Source: Elusimicrobiales bacterium (lineage in GTDB: Bacteria; Elusimicrobiota; Elusimicrobia; Elusimicrobiales; UBA9959). Taken from it: a stretch of 59,359 nt of DNA. The notes under the pieces were generated by a model. It was not told where the DNA came from, ran no database searches, and saw only the letters and a program-made list of their open reading frames with translations. The stretch spans positions 1-59,359 of the forward strand of contig JAVHLJ010000012.1 of NCBI GenBank assembly GCA_031082205.1, written 5' to 3'. Shown here piece by piece: positions 15,481 to 23,087 of this stretch. The translations under genes and the position numbers were made by a program. Position 1 is the stretch's first letter; each line of letters begins with the position of its first letter.

Positions 15481-16908
15481 TTAAGCTATCCTGAGGTCGC
15501 CGACCACGCTGCACTGCAGCGGGCGGACGAAATGGCTGGTCTTGGTGATGCCGTCGCCGGTCGGGGTGCCGATGGACATCGAGGCGTAGCCCTCGCCCAG
15601 GCCCAGGCCGTGCAGCGTGCAGCCGTTCTTGACGAAGATGGAGCAGGCCATGCGCCTGCCCATTTTGGTCATGTTCTTGACGTTGGTGGAATACATGCCC
15701 GCGCTGTGATGGTTGTTGCCCTCGGCGCGCCGGGCCAGCTCTATCGCGGCGTCCACGTCCCGCGCGACCGTCACCGGCAGCACCGGCATCAGCTGCTCGG
15801 CGTGGACCAGCGGGTGGTCGTTGGGCACCTCGGCCCAGAGAACGCGCACCTCGTCGGACAGGCTGAGGCCGATGGACTTGGCTATCACGGAGGGATTCCT
15901 GCCGATGAAGTCGCGGTTGATCCTGGGCTCGGGGCCGGGCTCAAGGATGATGAGCCTGGTAAGCTGGTCCATCTGCGCGCCGGTCAGCTCGTAGGCGCGG
16001 TGGTCCTTGCGCATAGCTTCCAGGAAGCGGGCCCGGGCGGCCTCGGTCACTATGACCTCCTTCTCGGCTATGCAGAGCACGTTGTTGTCGAAGCCGCAGC
16101 CGGTGATTATCTCCTCGGCGCAGTCCGGGAAAACGGCGGTCTCGTCGACCACCACCGGCGGGTTGCCGGGGCCGGCGGCGATGGTCTTGCAGGCCTTGCC
16201 GGCCGTCATGGCGACCTTCACTATGGCGGGGCCGCCGGTCACCAGGTTCATGTGCGTGTCCGGGTGGGAGAGGAGCTGCTTGGTGGCCTCCTGCGTCGGC
16301 TTGGCGATGGTGGAGACCAGGTTATGGGGGCCGCCGGCGGCGACTATCGCGGAATCGATCGCGCGCACGGCGTCGGCCACGCAGCCCTTGGCGGCCGGGT
16401 GCGGCGAGAAGACGGCGGCGTTGCCGGCCGAGAGTATGCCGATCGCGTTGCTGATGATGGTGGCGACGGGATTGGTCGAAGGCGTTATGGCGGCGACCAC
16501 GCCGAAAGGCGCGTACTCGACGAGGGCCAGGCCCTTGTCGCCGGTATAGGCTACGGCGCGCAGGTCCTCGACGCCGGGGGTCTTGTCGGCGCAGACCAGG
16601 TTCTTTAGCACCTTGTCGGCGACGCGGCCCATGCCGGTCTCGGCGACGGCCAGCTCGGCCCAGCGGCGGGCGTTGGCGCGCGAAACTTCGCGTATGGCGG
16701 AAATTATCTTCTCGCGGGCCTCGAGGCCCATGTCCTGGAAGCCGGGCTGGGCGCGGCCCGCGGCGGCCACGGCCTGGTCCACGGTGTCGAACACCGGTCC
16801 GGCGGAGCCTGAGGAGGCGGACGGGGCGGCCGGCGCCGCGCCGGAGGCCTCGAGGTTCTTCACCACCTCGGCGACTATCTTCCTTAGCTCTTCCTCGTTT
16901 ATGGACAT
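15481..16908 (-). CDS. CoA-acylating aldehyde dehydrogenase (PduP/EutE type) with encapsulation peptide
   Basis: 475 residues. It should oxidise acetaldehyde with CoA and NAD+ to acetyl-CoA inside the microcompartment. Residues 1-20 (INEEELRKIVAEVVKNLE) form an amphipathic targeting helix, followed by an Ala/Pro/Ser linker to ~38. Catalytic Cys279 lies in FDNNVLCIAEKEVIV. ITPSTNPVATIISNA and AAGPGNPPVVVDE are family motifs. In this locus it would take the acetaldehyde made by DeoC and hand acetyl-CoA to PduL. It lies between BMC-P (10-base gap) and BMC-T. Confidence 0.95.
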   Translation of the reverse strand: MSINEEELRKIVAEVVKNLEASGAAPAAPSASSGSAGPVFDTVDQAVAAAGRAQPGFQDMGLEAREKIISAIREVSRANARRWAELAVAETGMGRVADKVLKNLVCADKTPGVEDLRAVAYTGDKGLALVEYAPFGVVAAITPSTNPVATIISNAIGILSAGNAAVFSPHPAAKGCVADAVRAIDSAIVAAGGPHNLVSTIAKPTQEATKQLLSHPDTHMNLVTGGPAIVKVAMTAGKACKTIAAGPGNPPVVVDETAVFPDCAEEIITGCGFDNNVLCIAEKEVIVTEAARARFLEAMRKDHRAYELTGAQMDQLTRLIILEPGPEPRINRDFIGRNPSVIAKSIGLSLSDEVRVLWAEVPNDHPLVHAEQLMPVLPVTVARDVDAAIELARRAEGNNHHSAGMYSTNVKNMTKMGRRMACSIFVKNGCTLHGLGLGEGYASMSIGTPTGDGITKTSHFVRPLQCSVVGDLRIA

Positions 16909-16918
16909 AACGGCTCCG

Positions 16919-17224
16919 TCACTGCATCTTGTTCACGGATTTTTTGAAGACGACCTTGCCCTCTTTCTCGATGGTGTCCACTATGGCGAAGATGGTGCAG
17001 TCGACCGGCGTGCTCTCGGTCTTGGAGGTCTGGCGGGCCGAGGAGCCCTGCACGAGCAGGACCAGTTCGCCCAGTCCGGCGCCGACGGCGTCGACACCGA
17101 CAAGGGGGTTCCCCTTGGGTTTGTCGTCCAGGCCTACGGGCTGGACCATGAGGAGCTTGGTGCCCACGAGCTTGTCGTCCTTGCGGGTGCAGACCACGTT
17201 GCCTACCACTCTGGCGAATAACAT
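16919..17224 (-). CDS. BMC-P pentameric shell vertex protein, third copy
   Basis: 101 residues, EutN/CcmL family, with the start LFARVVGNVVCTRKDDKL, LLMVQPVGLDDKPKG and GAGLGELVLLVQGSSAR. It is slightly longer than the other two and ends in a basic tail (VVFKKSVNKMQ). It lies between BMC-H and the aldehyde dehydrogenase, away from the other two copies. Confidence 0.94.
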   Translation of the reverse strand: MLFARVVGNVVCTRKDDKLVGTKLLMVQPVGLDDKPKGNPLVGVDAVGAGLGELVLLVQGSSARQTSKTESTPVDCTIFAIVDTIEKEGKVVFKKSVNKMQ

Positions 17225-17295
17225 GTGTCCTCCGTGAAAACGGCGGGGAAGCGCCGGGCCCTTACGGGCTCCGGCGCCACGCCCATGCGCGGGAA

Positions 17296-17580
17296 TTACT
17301 TCTTCTTGTTGTCGGTTATCGGGAGCTTGCCTTCGAGGTCGCCGTGCGGCTGCGGTATCACGTGCACGCTGACCAGTTCGCCGACCTTCTGGGCGGCGGC
17401 GGCGCCGGAGTCGCAGGCGGCGCGGCAGGCGGCGACTTCGCCCCTGAAAAGGATGGTGACCAGGCCGGAGCCGATCTTCTCGTAGGATACCAGCTTGACG
17501 TTGGCGGCCTTGACGGCGGCGTCGGCCGCTTCAACGCAGGCGATGAGGCCCTTGGTCTCTATCATTCCGAGTGCTTCCAT
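17296..17580 (-). CDS. BMC-H hexameric shell protein, second copy
   Basis: 94 residues, one BMC domain: [21 protein letters not shown], pore loop [19 protein letters not shown] and [13 protein letters not shown]. It is the first gene of the shell/enzyme cluster 17580 to 9680. An AGGAGG ribosome site lies 8 bases upstream of the ATG, and an AT-rich island lies before it. It has three cysteines, unlike the copy at 12519. Confidence 0.95.
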   Translation of the reverse strand: MEALGMIETKGLIACVEAADAAVKAANVKLVSYEKIGSGLVTILFRGEVAACRAACDSGAAAAQKVGELVSVHVIPQPHGDLEGKLPITDNKKK

Positions 17581-17686
17581 TGTGTCCTCCTGTTAACGGG
17601 TACCGCTGAAATCGTGCGGATATACCGCGCTATATTGATGATTATATATTTTTATGGGCGGCGCAAGGGCCGTAGGACCCGGGCCT
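17581..17686 (-). promoter_or_regulatory. Leader and probable promoter of the BMC core operon
   Basis: This intergenic stretch has an AT-rich island with TATAAT on the minus strand (17646-17641) but no clear -35. A near-palindrome GCGGATATACCGC (17616-17628) lies downstream of it and could be an operator. AGGAGG follows at about 17591-17586, before the BMC-H start. No regulator gene is adjacent. Confidence 0.35.
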
Positions 17687-18781
17687 TCAGGAGGCCTTTC
17701 CGCTTTCCACCGCGGCGGCCAGCCGGCGCCATATGGCCTCTATATCGTATTCGCGCCGGGCCTTTTCCAGGGCGGCCCTGCCCAGGCGCTCGTAAAGGGC
17801 GGGGTCGGAAAGGAGCCGCCGCGTCTTCTCCGCCAGGTCCGCCGCGTCCTTCGTGGTAAAGAGAAGCCCCGTGGTCCCGTCGTCGATTATATCCGGCACG
17901 CCGCCCGCGTTGGACGCGACGACCGGGACGCCGGACGCCATGGCCTCCGGGATGCAGCGGCCGAAGGTTTCCTTCCAGGACGGCATCCAGACCACGGCCA
18001 GCTCCCGCAGGCGCTTCGAGAGGTCGTCGAAAAAGCCGTCATAGACGACCGAATCCTCCACCCCGAGCTCGCGCGCCAGCCTGTCGAGGACCGGGCGCAT
18101 CGGCGTCTCGCCGGGGGTATTGGCGCCGATGAAATGCAGGGTCACCGGGCGCGGGAGGTCTTTTTTAAGCATCGCCAGCGCGCGGATGGCCAGGTCCTGT
18201 CCCTTCTGGGGGTCCAGCCGCGCCACGATCCCTATCTGCAGCGGGCCCGCGTCGGGCGCGGGCAGGGAGAAGGACTCCCTCGGGGAGAAGCGCGCCAGGT
18301 CCACGCCGTTGGGGATTATCGCGACCTTGCCGGGATCGACGGGAGAAGTGTCCAGCAGGTTCTCCCTCTGGGCGGGAGTGAGGACGATCCAGAGATCGGC
18401 GCGGGAAAAGATGAAGCGGTGAAAGGGGTCTTTTTTCCGGACGCCGTAGAAAGTGTGGTTGAGAACGGTCACTTTCCCCGAAGGCTTATAGAAGAGGAGG
18501 CTTTTGAGGTCCTGGTGGCGGTGTATCAGGAAGGCGGCGCCGCCGCGGTCAAGGGCCTTCATCTCCATGGCCGCGCTCCTGTAGCGCAGGAAGGACCTGC
18601 CGACGGAGACGGTGGTGCCGCGGTAGCCGCGCTCGAGAAGCTTCTTCTCCAGGGGAGTGCCGGCGGCGACTATTATCCTCGCGGGAAAGCCGTTGCGCAG
18701 CAGCCACTCGTGGAACTCGAGGGCTATGAGCTCCAGGCCGCCGTATCCTATCGCGAGAGTTACTTGCACTGTTTCTTTCAT
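17687..18781 (-). CDS. Glycosyltransferase, GT4 family
   Basis: 364 residues with the GT-B fold. It transfers a sugar from a nucleotide-sugar donor to an unknown acceptor, probably LPS or another surface glycan. The C-terminal domain carries GIVARLDPQKGQDLAIRAL and the EX7E motif in ETFGRCIPEAMASGVPVVAS. PNGVDLARF joins the two domains. No membrane segment. It is the third in a run of three glycosyltransferases between pduL and the BMC-H gene. The run looks like an LPS core module inserted in the BMC region (inference). Confidence 0.88.
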   Translation of the reverse strand: MKETVQVTLAIGYGGLELIALEFHEWLLRNGFPARIIVAAGTPLEKKLLERGYRGTTVSVGRSFLRYRSAAMEMKALDRGGAAFLIHRHQDLKSLLFYKPSGKVTVLNHTFYGVRKKDPFHRFIFSRADLWIVLTPAQRENLLDTSPVDPGKVAIIPNGVDLARFSPRESFSLPAPDAGPLQIGIVARLDPQKGQDLAIRALAMLKKDLPRPVTLHFIGANTPGETPMRPVLDRLARELGVEDSVVYDGFFDDLSKRLRELAVVWMPSWKETFGRCIPEAMASGVPVVASNAGGVPDIIDDGTTGLLFTTKDAADLAEKTRRLLSDPALYERLGRAALEKARREYDIEAIWRRLAAAVESGKAS

Positions 18782-18833
18782 TTTAAATTCCGTTAAAAGC
18801 CCGCCGGGGCGGGCGGGATACCGTCCAACGGGC

Positions 18834-19868
18834 TCAGCCGAAGATCGCGGCCGTCGACTTCACGAAAGCCGCGCGCGAGAATTCCGACGCGGCGCGCTCG
18901 CGGGCCGCGCGGCCCAGCCTCTCGGCGCGCAGCGGGTCCGCGGCGAGCCCGGCTATCCTGCCGCCCAGCGCGGCGTGGTCGGCGGGCGGCACCAGCAGGT
19001 CCGGCTCCGCGAACTCAGGCAGGCTGCCCACCGCGGTGGCGACCAGCGGCCGGCCCGCGGCCATCCATTCGAGCGCCGCCCGCGAGACGGCCTCGCTGCC
19101 GAGCGAGGCGGATACTCCGGCGTGGCAGGAGCGCATGAAGGACAGCGTGTCCGGCAGCCGGCCGTGGAATACGACTTTTCCCGCTATGCCGAGCCGCGAC
19201 GCCAGCTTTTCCAGGTCCGCTCGTTTGACGTTGCAGTCCTCCCCGGCGATATGGAACTCGAGGTCGGGGCCGCTTTTGAGCGCCAGCGCCGCGGCGCGCA
19301 GGAAGCATTCATGTCCCTTCACGGGATCAAGGCGTCCCAGCAGCCCGACGCGGAAAGGGACGGGCGGCGGAGGCGGCTCGTAAGGCGGGGTTTCTATGGA
19401 CTGAGGGATTAGCGCGGAAAGCGACGGCTCCAGCCCGGCCGCGAGGTACATCCGCTCGATATGCGCGGAGGCCGAGATCACCCTGTGGACCCCCGAGAAA
19501 GTGAAGCCTATGGCCGGAGTCTTGGCGTCCGCCTTGACCCTGACAAGCTTCAGCCCCGGCGTGAAAAGGCGGAACAGCCAGCCGACCGTCTGGGCCAGGC
19601 CTGTATGCGCCAGCACGGCCCCTACGCCCTCCCGGCGCGCGAAGAAGAAGAGGCGGCCGAAGCCGGCCGGGAAACGGCCGAAATGCTTGTGGTCCGGCAC
19701 GGCCACATGGCGGAAATTATTGGCGGCGGCGAACTTGTCCGCGGCGCTGCCGGCGGGCGAGCCGATCACAACCTCGTGTCCGGCCTCGCGCAGCGCCAGG
19801 GCCTGGTCGAAAGCGTAGGCGGCCAGGCCGCTGTTCCAGGGGATGATGACCAGGCTGAGTATCTTCAC
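18834..19868 (-). CDS. Glycosyltransferase, GT4 family
   Basis: 344 residues, GT-B fold. N-terminal Rossmann-like half with NSGLAAYAFDQALALREAGHEV, C-terminal half with VGLLGRLDPVKGHECFLRA and the motif SEAVSRAALEWMAAGRPLVA. Its start overlaps the upstream GT9 gene by four bases, so the two are translationally coupled. Acceptor unknown; envelope polysaccharide or LPS is likely given the GT9 partner. Confidence 0.85.
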   Translation of the reverse strand: MKILSLVIIPWNSGLAAYAFDQALALREAGHEVVIGSPAGSAADKFAAANNFRHVAVPDHKHFGRFPAGFGRLFFFARREGVGAVLAHTGLAQTVGWLFRLFTPGLKLVRVKADAKTPAIGFTFSGVHRVISASAHIERMYLAAGLEPSLSALIPQSIETPPYEPPPPPVPFRVGLLGRLDPVKGHECFLRAAALALKSGPDLEFHIAGEDCNVKRADLEKLASRLGIAGKVVFHGRLPDTLSFMRSCHAGVSASLGSEAVSRAALEWMAAGRPLVATAVGSLPEFAEPDLLVPPADHAALGGRIAGLAADPLRAERLGRAARERAASEFSRAAFVKSTAAIFG

Positions 19869-20920
19869 GCGGCTTTCTCCGGTCTCGCGGGACGGCCGAG
19901 TTTTTCGAGAATTGAGGAGGCCCCTTCGTAAGCCGCGTCGGGAGTTATCTCAGCCATGCAATTATAGCGTTCGCATTTTTCGCGGGAGCAGCCGGCGCAT
20001 TCGGGGCCGGAAGGCACGAGGACCTTGTTCATCCCCCCGCCGTAGGGGCCCCAGCGGCGCGGCGAGCAGACCTTTATCGGCGGGAAGAAGGAAAGCGTAG
20101 GGACCCCCTGCGCGACGGCCAGGTGCAGCGGGCCCGTGCTGTTGGTGACGAACATCGAGCAGCGCCCTACGAGAGCGATGAAATGGCGCAGCGGCAGCGG
20201 CTCGCGCAGGACGGCCGGCTTCTCCGGCATCGAGGCGGCCAGTTCCTCCAGCAGCGGCACTTCGGCGCCGGAGCCGGTGAGCAGCACTTTCACCCCGTGC
20301 CCGCGCATGAGCCGCGAGGCCAGCGCCGCGAAGTTCTCCGGCGGCCAGTTCATCGCCGAGCCGCGGCTGCCGGGATGCACCCCGACGATGAAGTCGCCGG
20401 GCTTGAGGCCGGCCCGCTCCAGCGCGCGGTCGGCCGCGTCCTTCTCGTCGGGGGTTACGGTCACCGATGTCCGGGCGGGCCCGACGGGCAGGCCGAGGCC
20501 GGCCAGCAGGTCGAGATTGTAATCGGCCTCGTGCTTCTCTATGCGCGAGCGGCGTTGTGTTATCCGGCGGTTGAGGAAAAGCGACCAGACCTTGGAGGCC
20601 GGACCGACGCGCAGCGGTATGCCGGCCAGCAGCGGCAGAAGGGCGGAGCGGAAGTCCACGAAGAAGACGACAGCCGCGTCGTAATTCTCCCGGCGCAGCT
20701 CCCGCAGCGTATCGAAGAATCCGCCCAGCGTCACTATCTTCTCCAGCGCCGGGTTTTTTTCCAGGACGGGGCGCGCGTAGCCCCCGGCCAGGAAATGCAG
20801 CCTCGCGCCGGGCAGCGCCGCCTTGAGCGCGGCCGCCGCGGGCGTTGTAAGCGTCACGTCGCCTATGCGGTCGGTACGCACCAGCAGTATCTTGGGGTTA
20901 TCTCGCATCGAAGTCCGCAA
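19865..20920 (-). CDS. GT9-family heptosyltransferase-like glycosyltransferase
   Basis: 351 residues. The family adds heptose (or a related sugar) to the LPS inner core. N-terminal motif KILLVRTDRIGDVTLTTPA, and the donor-binding region VGVHPGSRGSAMNWPPENFA then FVTNSTGPLHLAVAQGVPTL are typical. A cysteine-rich patch near the end (CAGCSREKCERYNC) is common in this family. It starts 5 bases after the pduL stop, so it is very probably co-transcribed with pduL. Confidence 0.88.
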   Translation of the reverse strand: MRTSMRDNPKILLVRTDRIGDVTLTTPAAAALKAALPGARLHFLAGGYARPVLEKNPALEKIVTLGGFFDTLRELRRENYDAAVVFFVDFRSALLPLLAGIPLRVGPASKVWSLFLNRRITQRRSRIEKHEADYNLDLLAGLGLPVGPARTSVTVTPDEKDAADRALERAGLKPGDFIVGVHPGSRGSAMNWPPENFAALASRLMRGHGVKVLLTGSGAEVPLLEELAASMPEKPAVLREPLPLRHFIALVGRCSMFVTNSTGPLHLAVAQGVPTLSFFPPIKVCSPRRWGPYGGGMNKVLVPSGPECAGCSREKCERYNCMAEITPDAAYEGASSILEKLGRPARPEKAA

Positions 20921-20925
20921 AACGT

Positions 20926-21564
20926 TCAGACGATGTAGGCGGGGTCGTTGTTGCGCAGGCCGGCGGCGTTGGCCTCTTCAGTGTCGAGGTGCAGTTCCAG
21001 CGCGTATTTATCGGAAACCCGGCAGAGGACGCCCTCGTAGACGGCGGCGCGGTCGCCGCGGCCGCAGCGCACGCGGACCTCCATGCCGTCCTTTATCTTC
21101 ATCTTTTCCGCGTCCTTGGGATGGAAATGGATGTGGCGCTTGGAAAGTATGACGCCGCGGTCAACGGTCACCGAGCCCTTGGGCCCGATAAGTTTCACGC
21201 CGGGGGAATTGTCCAGCTTGCCCGAATCGCGTATGGGCGGGTCTATGCCCAGCGTCCTGGCGTCGGCCAGCGAGACCTCTATCTGGGTGTAGGGCCGGTA
21301 AGGACCGATGAGCCGCACGTTCTTCAGCGATCCTTTGGGCCCCTCGACGGTGATGAGTTCGTCGCAGGCGTAGAAGCCGGGCTGGCGCAGCTGGCGGAAC
21401 TGGCAGGGCTCGGCGTCGGGGCCGAAGAGGGCCTTGAAGTGCTCTTTGGTGATGTGGAAATGGCGGTTGGAAACGCCGACGGGCACCGGCATGGAGCTGC
21501 GCTCCTGCCTGAGCTTGAGGTCCTCTATGATTTCCCTTACCAGTTTCTCGTCCATAATCTGCAC
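20926..21564 (-). CDS. pduL: Phosphate propanoyl/acetyltransferase PduL
   Basis: BMC phosphotransacylase that converts acyl-CoA plus phosphate to acyl phosphate and regenerates CoA inside the shell. 212 residues with two zinc-binding PduL domains: VGVSNRHFHITKEHF near residue 29 and ILSKRHIHFHPKDAEKM near residue 138. The N-terminal helix MDEKLVREIIEDLKLRQE resembles an encapsulation peptide. Here it would make acetyl phosphate from acetyl-CoA. No acetate kinase gene is in the window. A ~170-base gap with an inverted repeat separates it from tpiA. Confidence 0.94.
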   Translation of the reverse strand: MQIMDEKLVREIIEDLKLRQERSSMPVPVGVSNRHFHITKEHFKALFGPDAEPCQFRQLRQPGFYACDELITVEGPKGSLKNVRLIGPYRPYTQIEVSLADARTLGIDPPIRDSGKLDNSPGVKLIGPKGSVTVDRGVILSKRHIHFHPKDAEKMKIKDGMEVRVRCGRGDRAAVYEGVLCRVSDKYALELHLDTEEANAAGLRNNDPAYIV

Positions 21565-21584
21565 CTTCCGTTCTAAGGAGACAG

Positions 21585-21723
21585 CCGGGGGAGGCGGCGT
21601 GTCAGCTTAGCAGGACCGCCTCGGAGCTCCGAGCATCGGAAGCGCGAGGAGCGAGAGCCGAGGACCGGCGCGCTATGCGCGCGAGTCCGTGTCCTGCGGG
21701 CTGACACGCCGACATACCCCCGG
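21585..21723. repeat. Large intergenic inverted repeat between tpiA and pduL
   Basis: The outer arms CCGGGGG (21585-21591) and CCCCCGG (21717-21723) are followed inward by GGCGTGTCAGC (21596-21606) and its complement, then GCAGGAC/GTCCTGC. Inside lie CTCGGAGCTCCGAG and GCGCGCTATGCGCGC (21668-21682). The core CGCTATGCGC followed by CGAGTCCGTG is shared with the element at 3598-3801 (CGAGTTCGTG there), so the two look homologous. It has no coding potential. Confidence 0.7.
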
Positions 21724-21734
21724 AATACTTCTCC

Positions 21735-22511
21735 TTATTTCGCCAGCACGGGCTGGAAATGTATCACGCGCAGGAACTTGTCGGCCTTGAGGCTCTCGCC
21801 TCCGACCAGCGCCCCGTCTATGTCGGGCTGCGCCATCAGCTCGTCGACATTGTCGGCCTTCACCGAACCGCCGTAAAGTATCCTGACCGCGGCGGCGAAG
21901 TCCTTGCCGTAGAGCCGCTCCATCTGCTTGCGCACGAAAGTGTGGGCGTCCTGCGCCTGCCCGGGCGTGGCCGTCTTGCCGGTGCCGATGGCCCAGACGG
22001 GCTCGTAGGCTATGACGACCCTGGCGGCGTCGGCGGCCGGTACGCCGGCGTAGGCGCCGGTCAGCTGGGTCTCGAGCACGCGGTATGTCTTCTGCGACTC
22101 GCGCTCCTCGAGCGTCTCGCCGATGCAGAGCACGGGCAGCAGGCCGGCCTTGAGGGCGGCCTTGACCTTCCTGTTTATCACCTCGTCGGTCTCGAGGAAG
22201 ATCTTGCGGCGCTCGCTGTGGCCGATTATCGCGTGGGAGCAGCCCGCGTCGAGCAGCTGCGAGGGAGCGACCGCGCCGGTGAAGGCGCCTTTCTCCTCCC
22301 AGCAGACGTCCTGGGACGAGAGAAATATCTTAGAACCGGCCAGCGCCTGCTTAACGGCGTGCAGGCCGGTGAAAGACGGGGCCAGCAGCACGTCGTGCTT
22401 CAGGTCCGGGTCGAGGCCCTTGTTTATGGCGGCGGCCAGGTCGGCGGCCTCCTTCGCTGTCATGTGCATCTTCCAGTTGCCGGCGATAAGGGGTCTGCGG
22501 TTCGGGTTCAT
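21735..22511 (-). CDS. tpiA: Triosephosphate isomerase
   Basis: 258-residue TIM-barrel enzyme interconverting glyceraldehyde-3-phosphate and dihydroxyacetone phosphate. Motifs AGNWKMHMT (Asn/Lys), catalytic His in IIGHSERRKIF, catalytic Glu in YEPVWAIGTGKTATPGQA and the phosphate loop YGGSVKADN are intact. It lies between the PduT-like gene and pduL, with no encapsulation peptide. So it would act on the triose phosphate from DeoC after it leaves the shell (inference). Confidence 0.96.
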   Translation of the reverse strand: MNPNRRPLIAGNWKMHMTAKEAADLAAAINKGLDPDLKHDVLLAPSFTGLHAVKQALAGSKIFLSSQDVCWEEKGAFTGAVAPSQLLDAGCSHAIIGHSERRKIFLETDEVINRKVKAALKAGLLPVLCIGETLEERESQKTYRVLETQLTGAYAGVPAADAARVVIAYEPVWAIGTGKTATPGQAQDAHTFVRKQMERLYGKDFAAAVRILYGGSVKADNVDELMAQPDIDGALVGGESLKADKFLRVIHFQPVLAK

Positions 22512-22528
22512 TTTCGGATCTCCTCGTT

Positions 22529-23086
22529 TCAGATCAGCTCGTTCAAAAGTTCCTTGCGCGGCTGCGGTATCACGACTTTTTCAACCAGGAGGCCGCGGCG
22601 GGCCACCACGGCGGCGCCCGCCCCTACGGCGGTCTCGGCCGCGGCCACGCTGCCGGTCAGCGTCACGAAGGCCTTGCCGCCCAGCGCCATGGCCAGGCGT
22701 ATCTCGATGAGGCGCACGTCGGCGGCCTTTACCGCGGCGTCGGCGGCTTCTATGAGCGCCGAGACCGAGAAGGCCTCTATCACTCCCAGCGACTCCAGGT
22801 CGCCGGCCGGGCCCGTGCCCTCTATGGCGGGGAAGACCTGCGGGTGTATGTTTGGGATGACGAACTGGTCGACCAGCGCATGCGCGGCCTTCGCGGAGCC
22901 CGCCTCGACGGCGGCGTTGACCGCGCCGACCTCGCCGGAGACCAGTATCACGTACTTGCCGGGGCATACGGAGCGCGAGACCAGCATCCGCGCGTCGGCC
23001 GTCTTGAGCATCGCGTCGGCCGTCTCCAGCCCCTTCGCTATGCTTGAAAGTTCCACTCCCCCGATGGCATTGAGGTTATTGGCCAT
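22529..23086 (-). CDS. pduT: PduT-like BMC-T shell protein with Fe-S pore cysteine
   Basis: 185 residues, two BMC domains. The first has GGVELSSIAKGLETADAML and the pore loop SVCPGKY. Cys41 aligns with Cys38 of PduT, whose three copies hold a 4Fe-4S cluster at the trimer axis. The second has SLGVIEAFSVSALIEAADAA. It lies 1 base after the PduS-like gene, and PduS and PduT interact in the Pdu system. Expected role: pass electrons across the shell. It is separated from the main shell cluster by five genes. Confidence 0.93.
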   Translation of the reverse strand: MANNLNAIGGVELSSIAKGLETADAMLKTADARMLVSRSVCPGKYVILVSGEVGAVNAAVEAGSAKAAHALVDQFVIPNIHPQVFPAIEGTGPAGDLESLGVIEAFSVSALIEAADAAVKAADVRLIEIRLAMALGGKAFVTLTGSVAAAETAVGAGAAVVARRGLLVEKVVIPQPRKELLNELI

Positions 23087-23087
23087 G

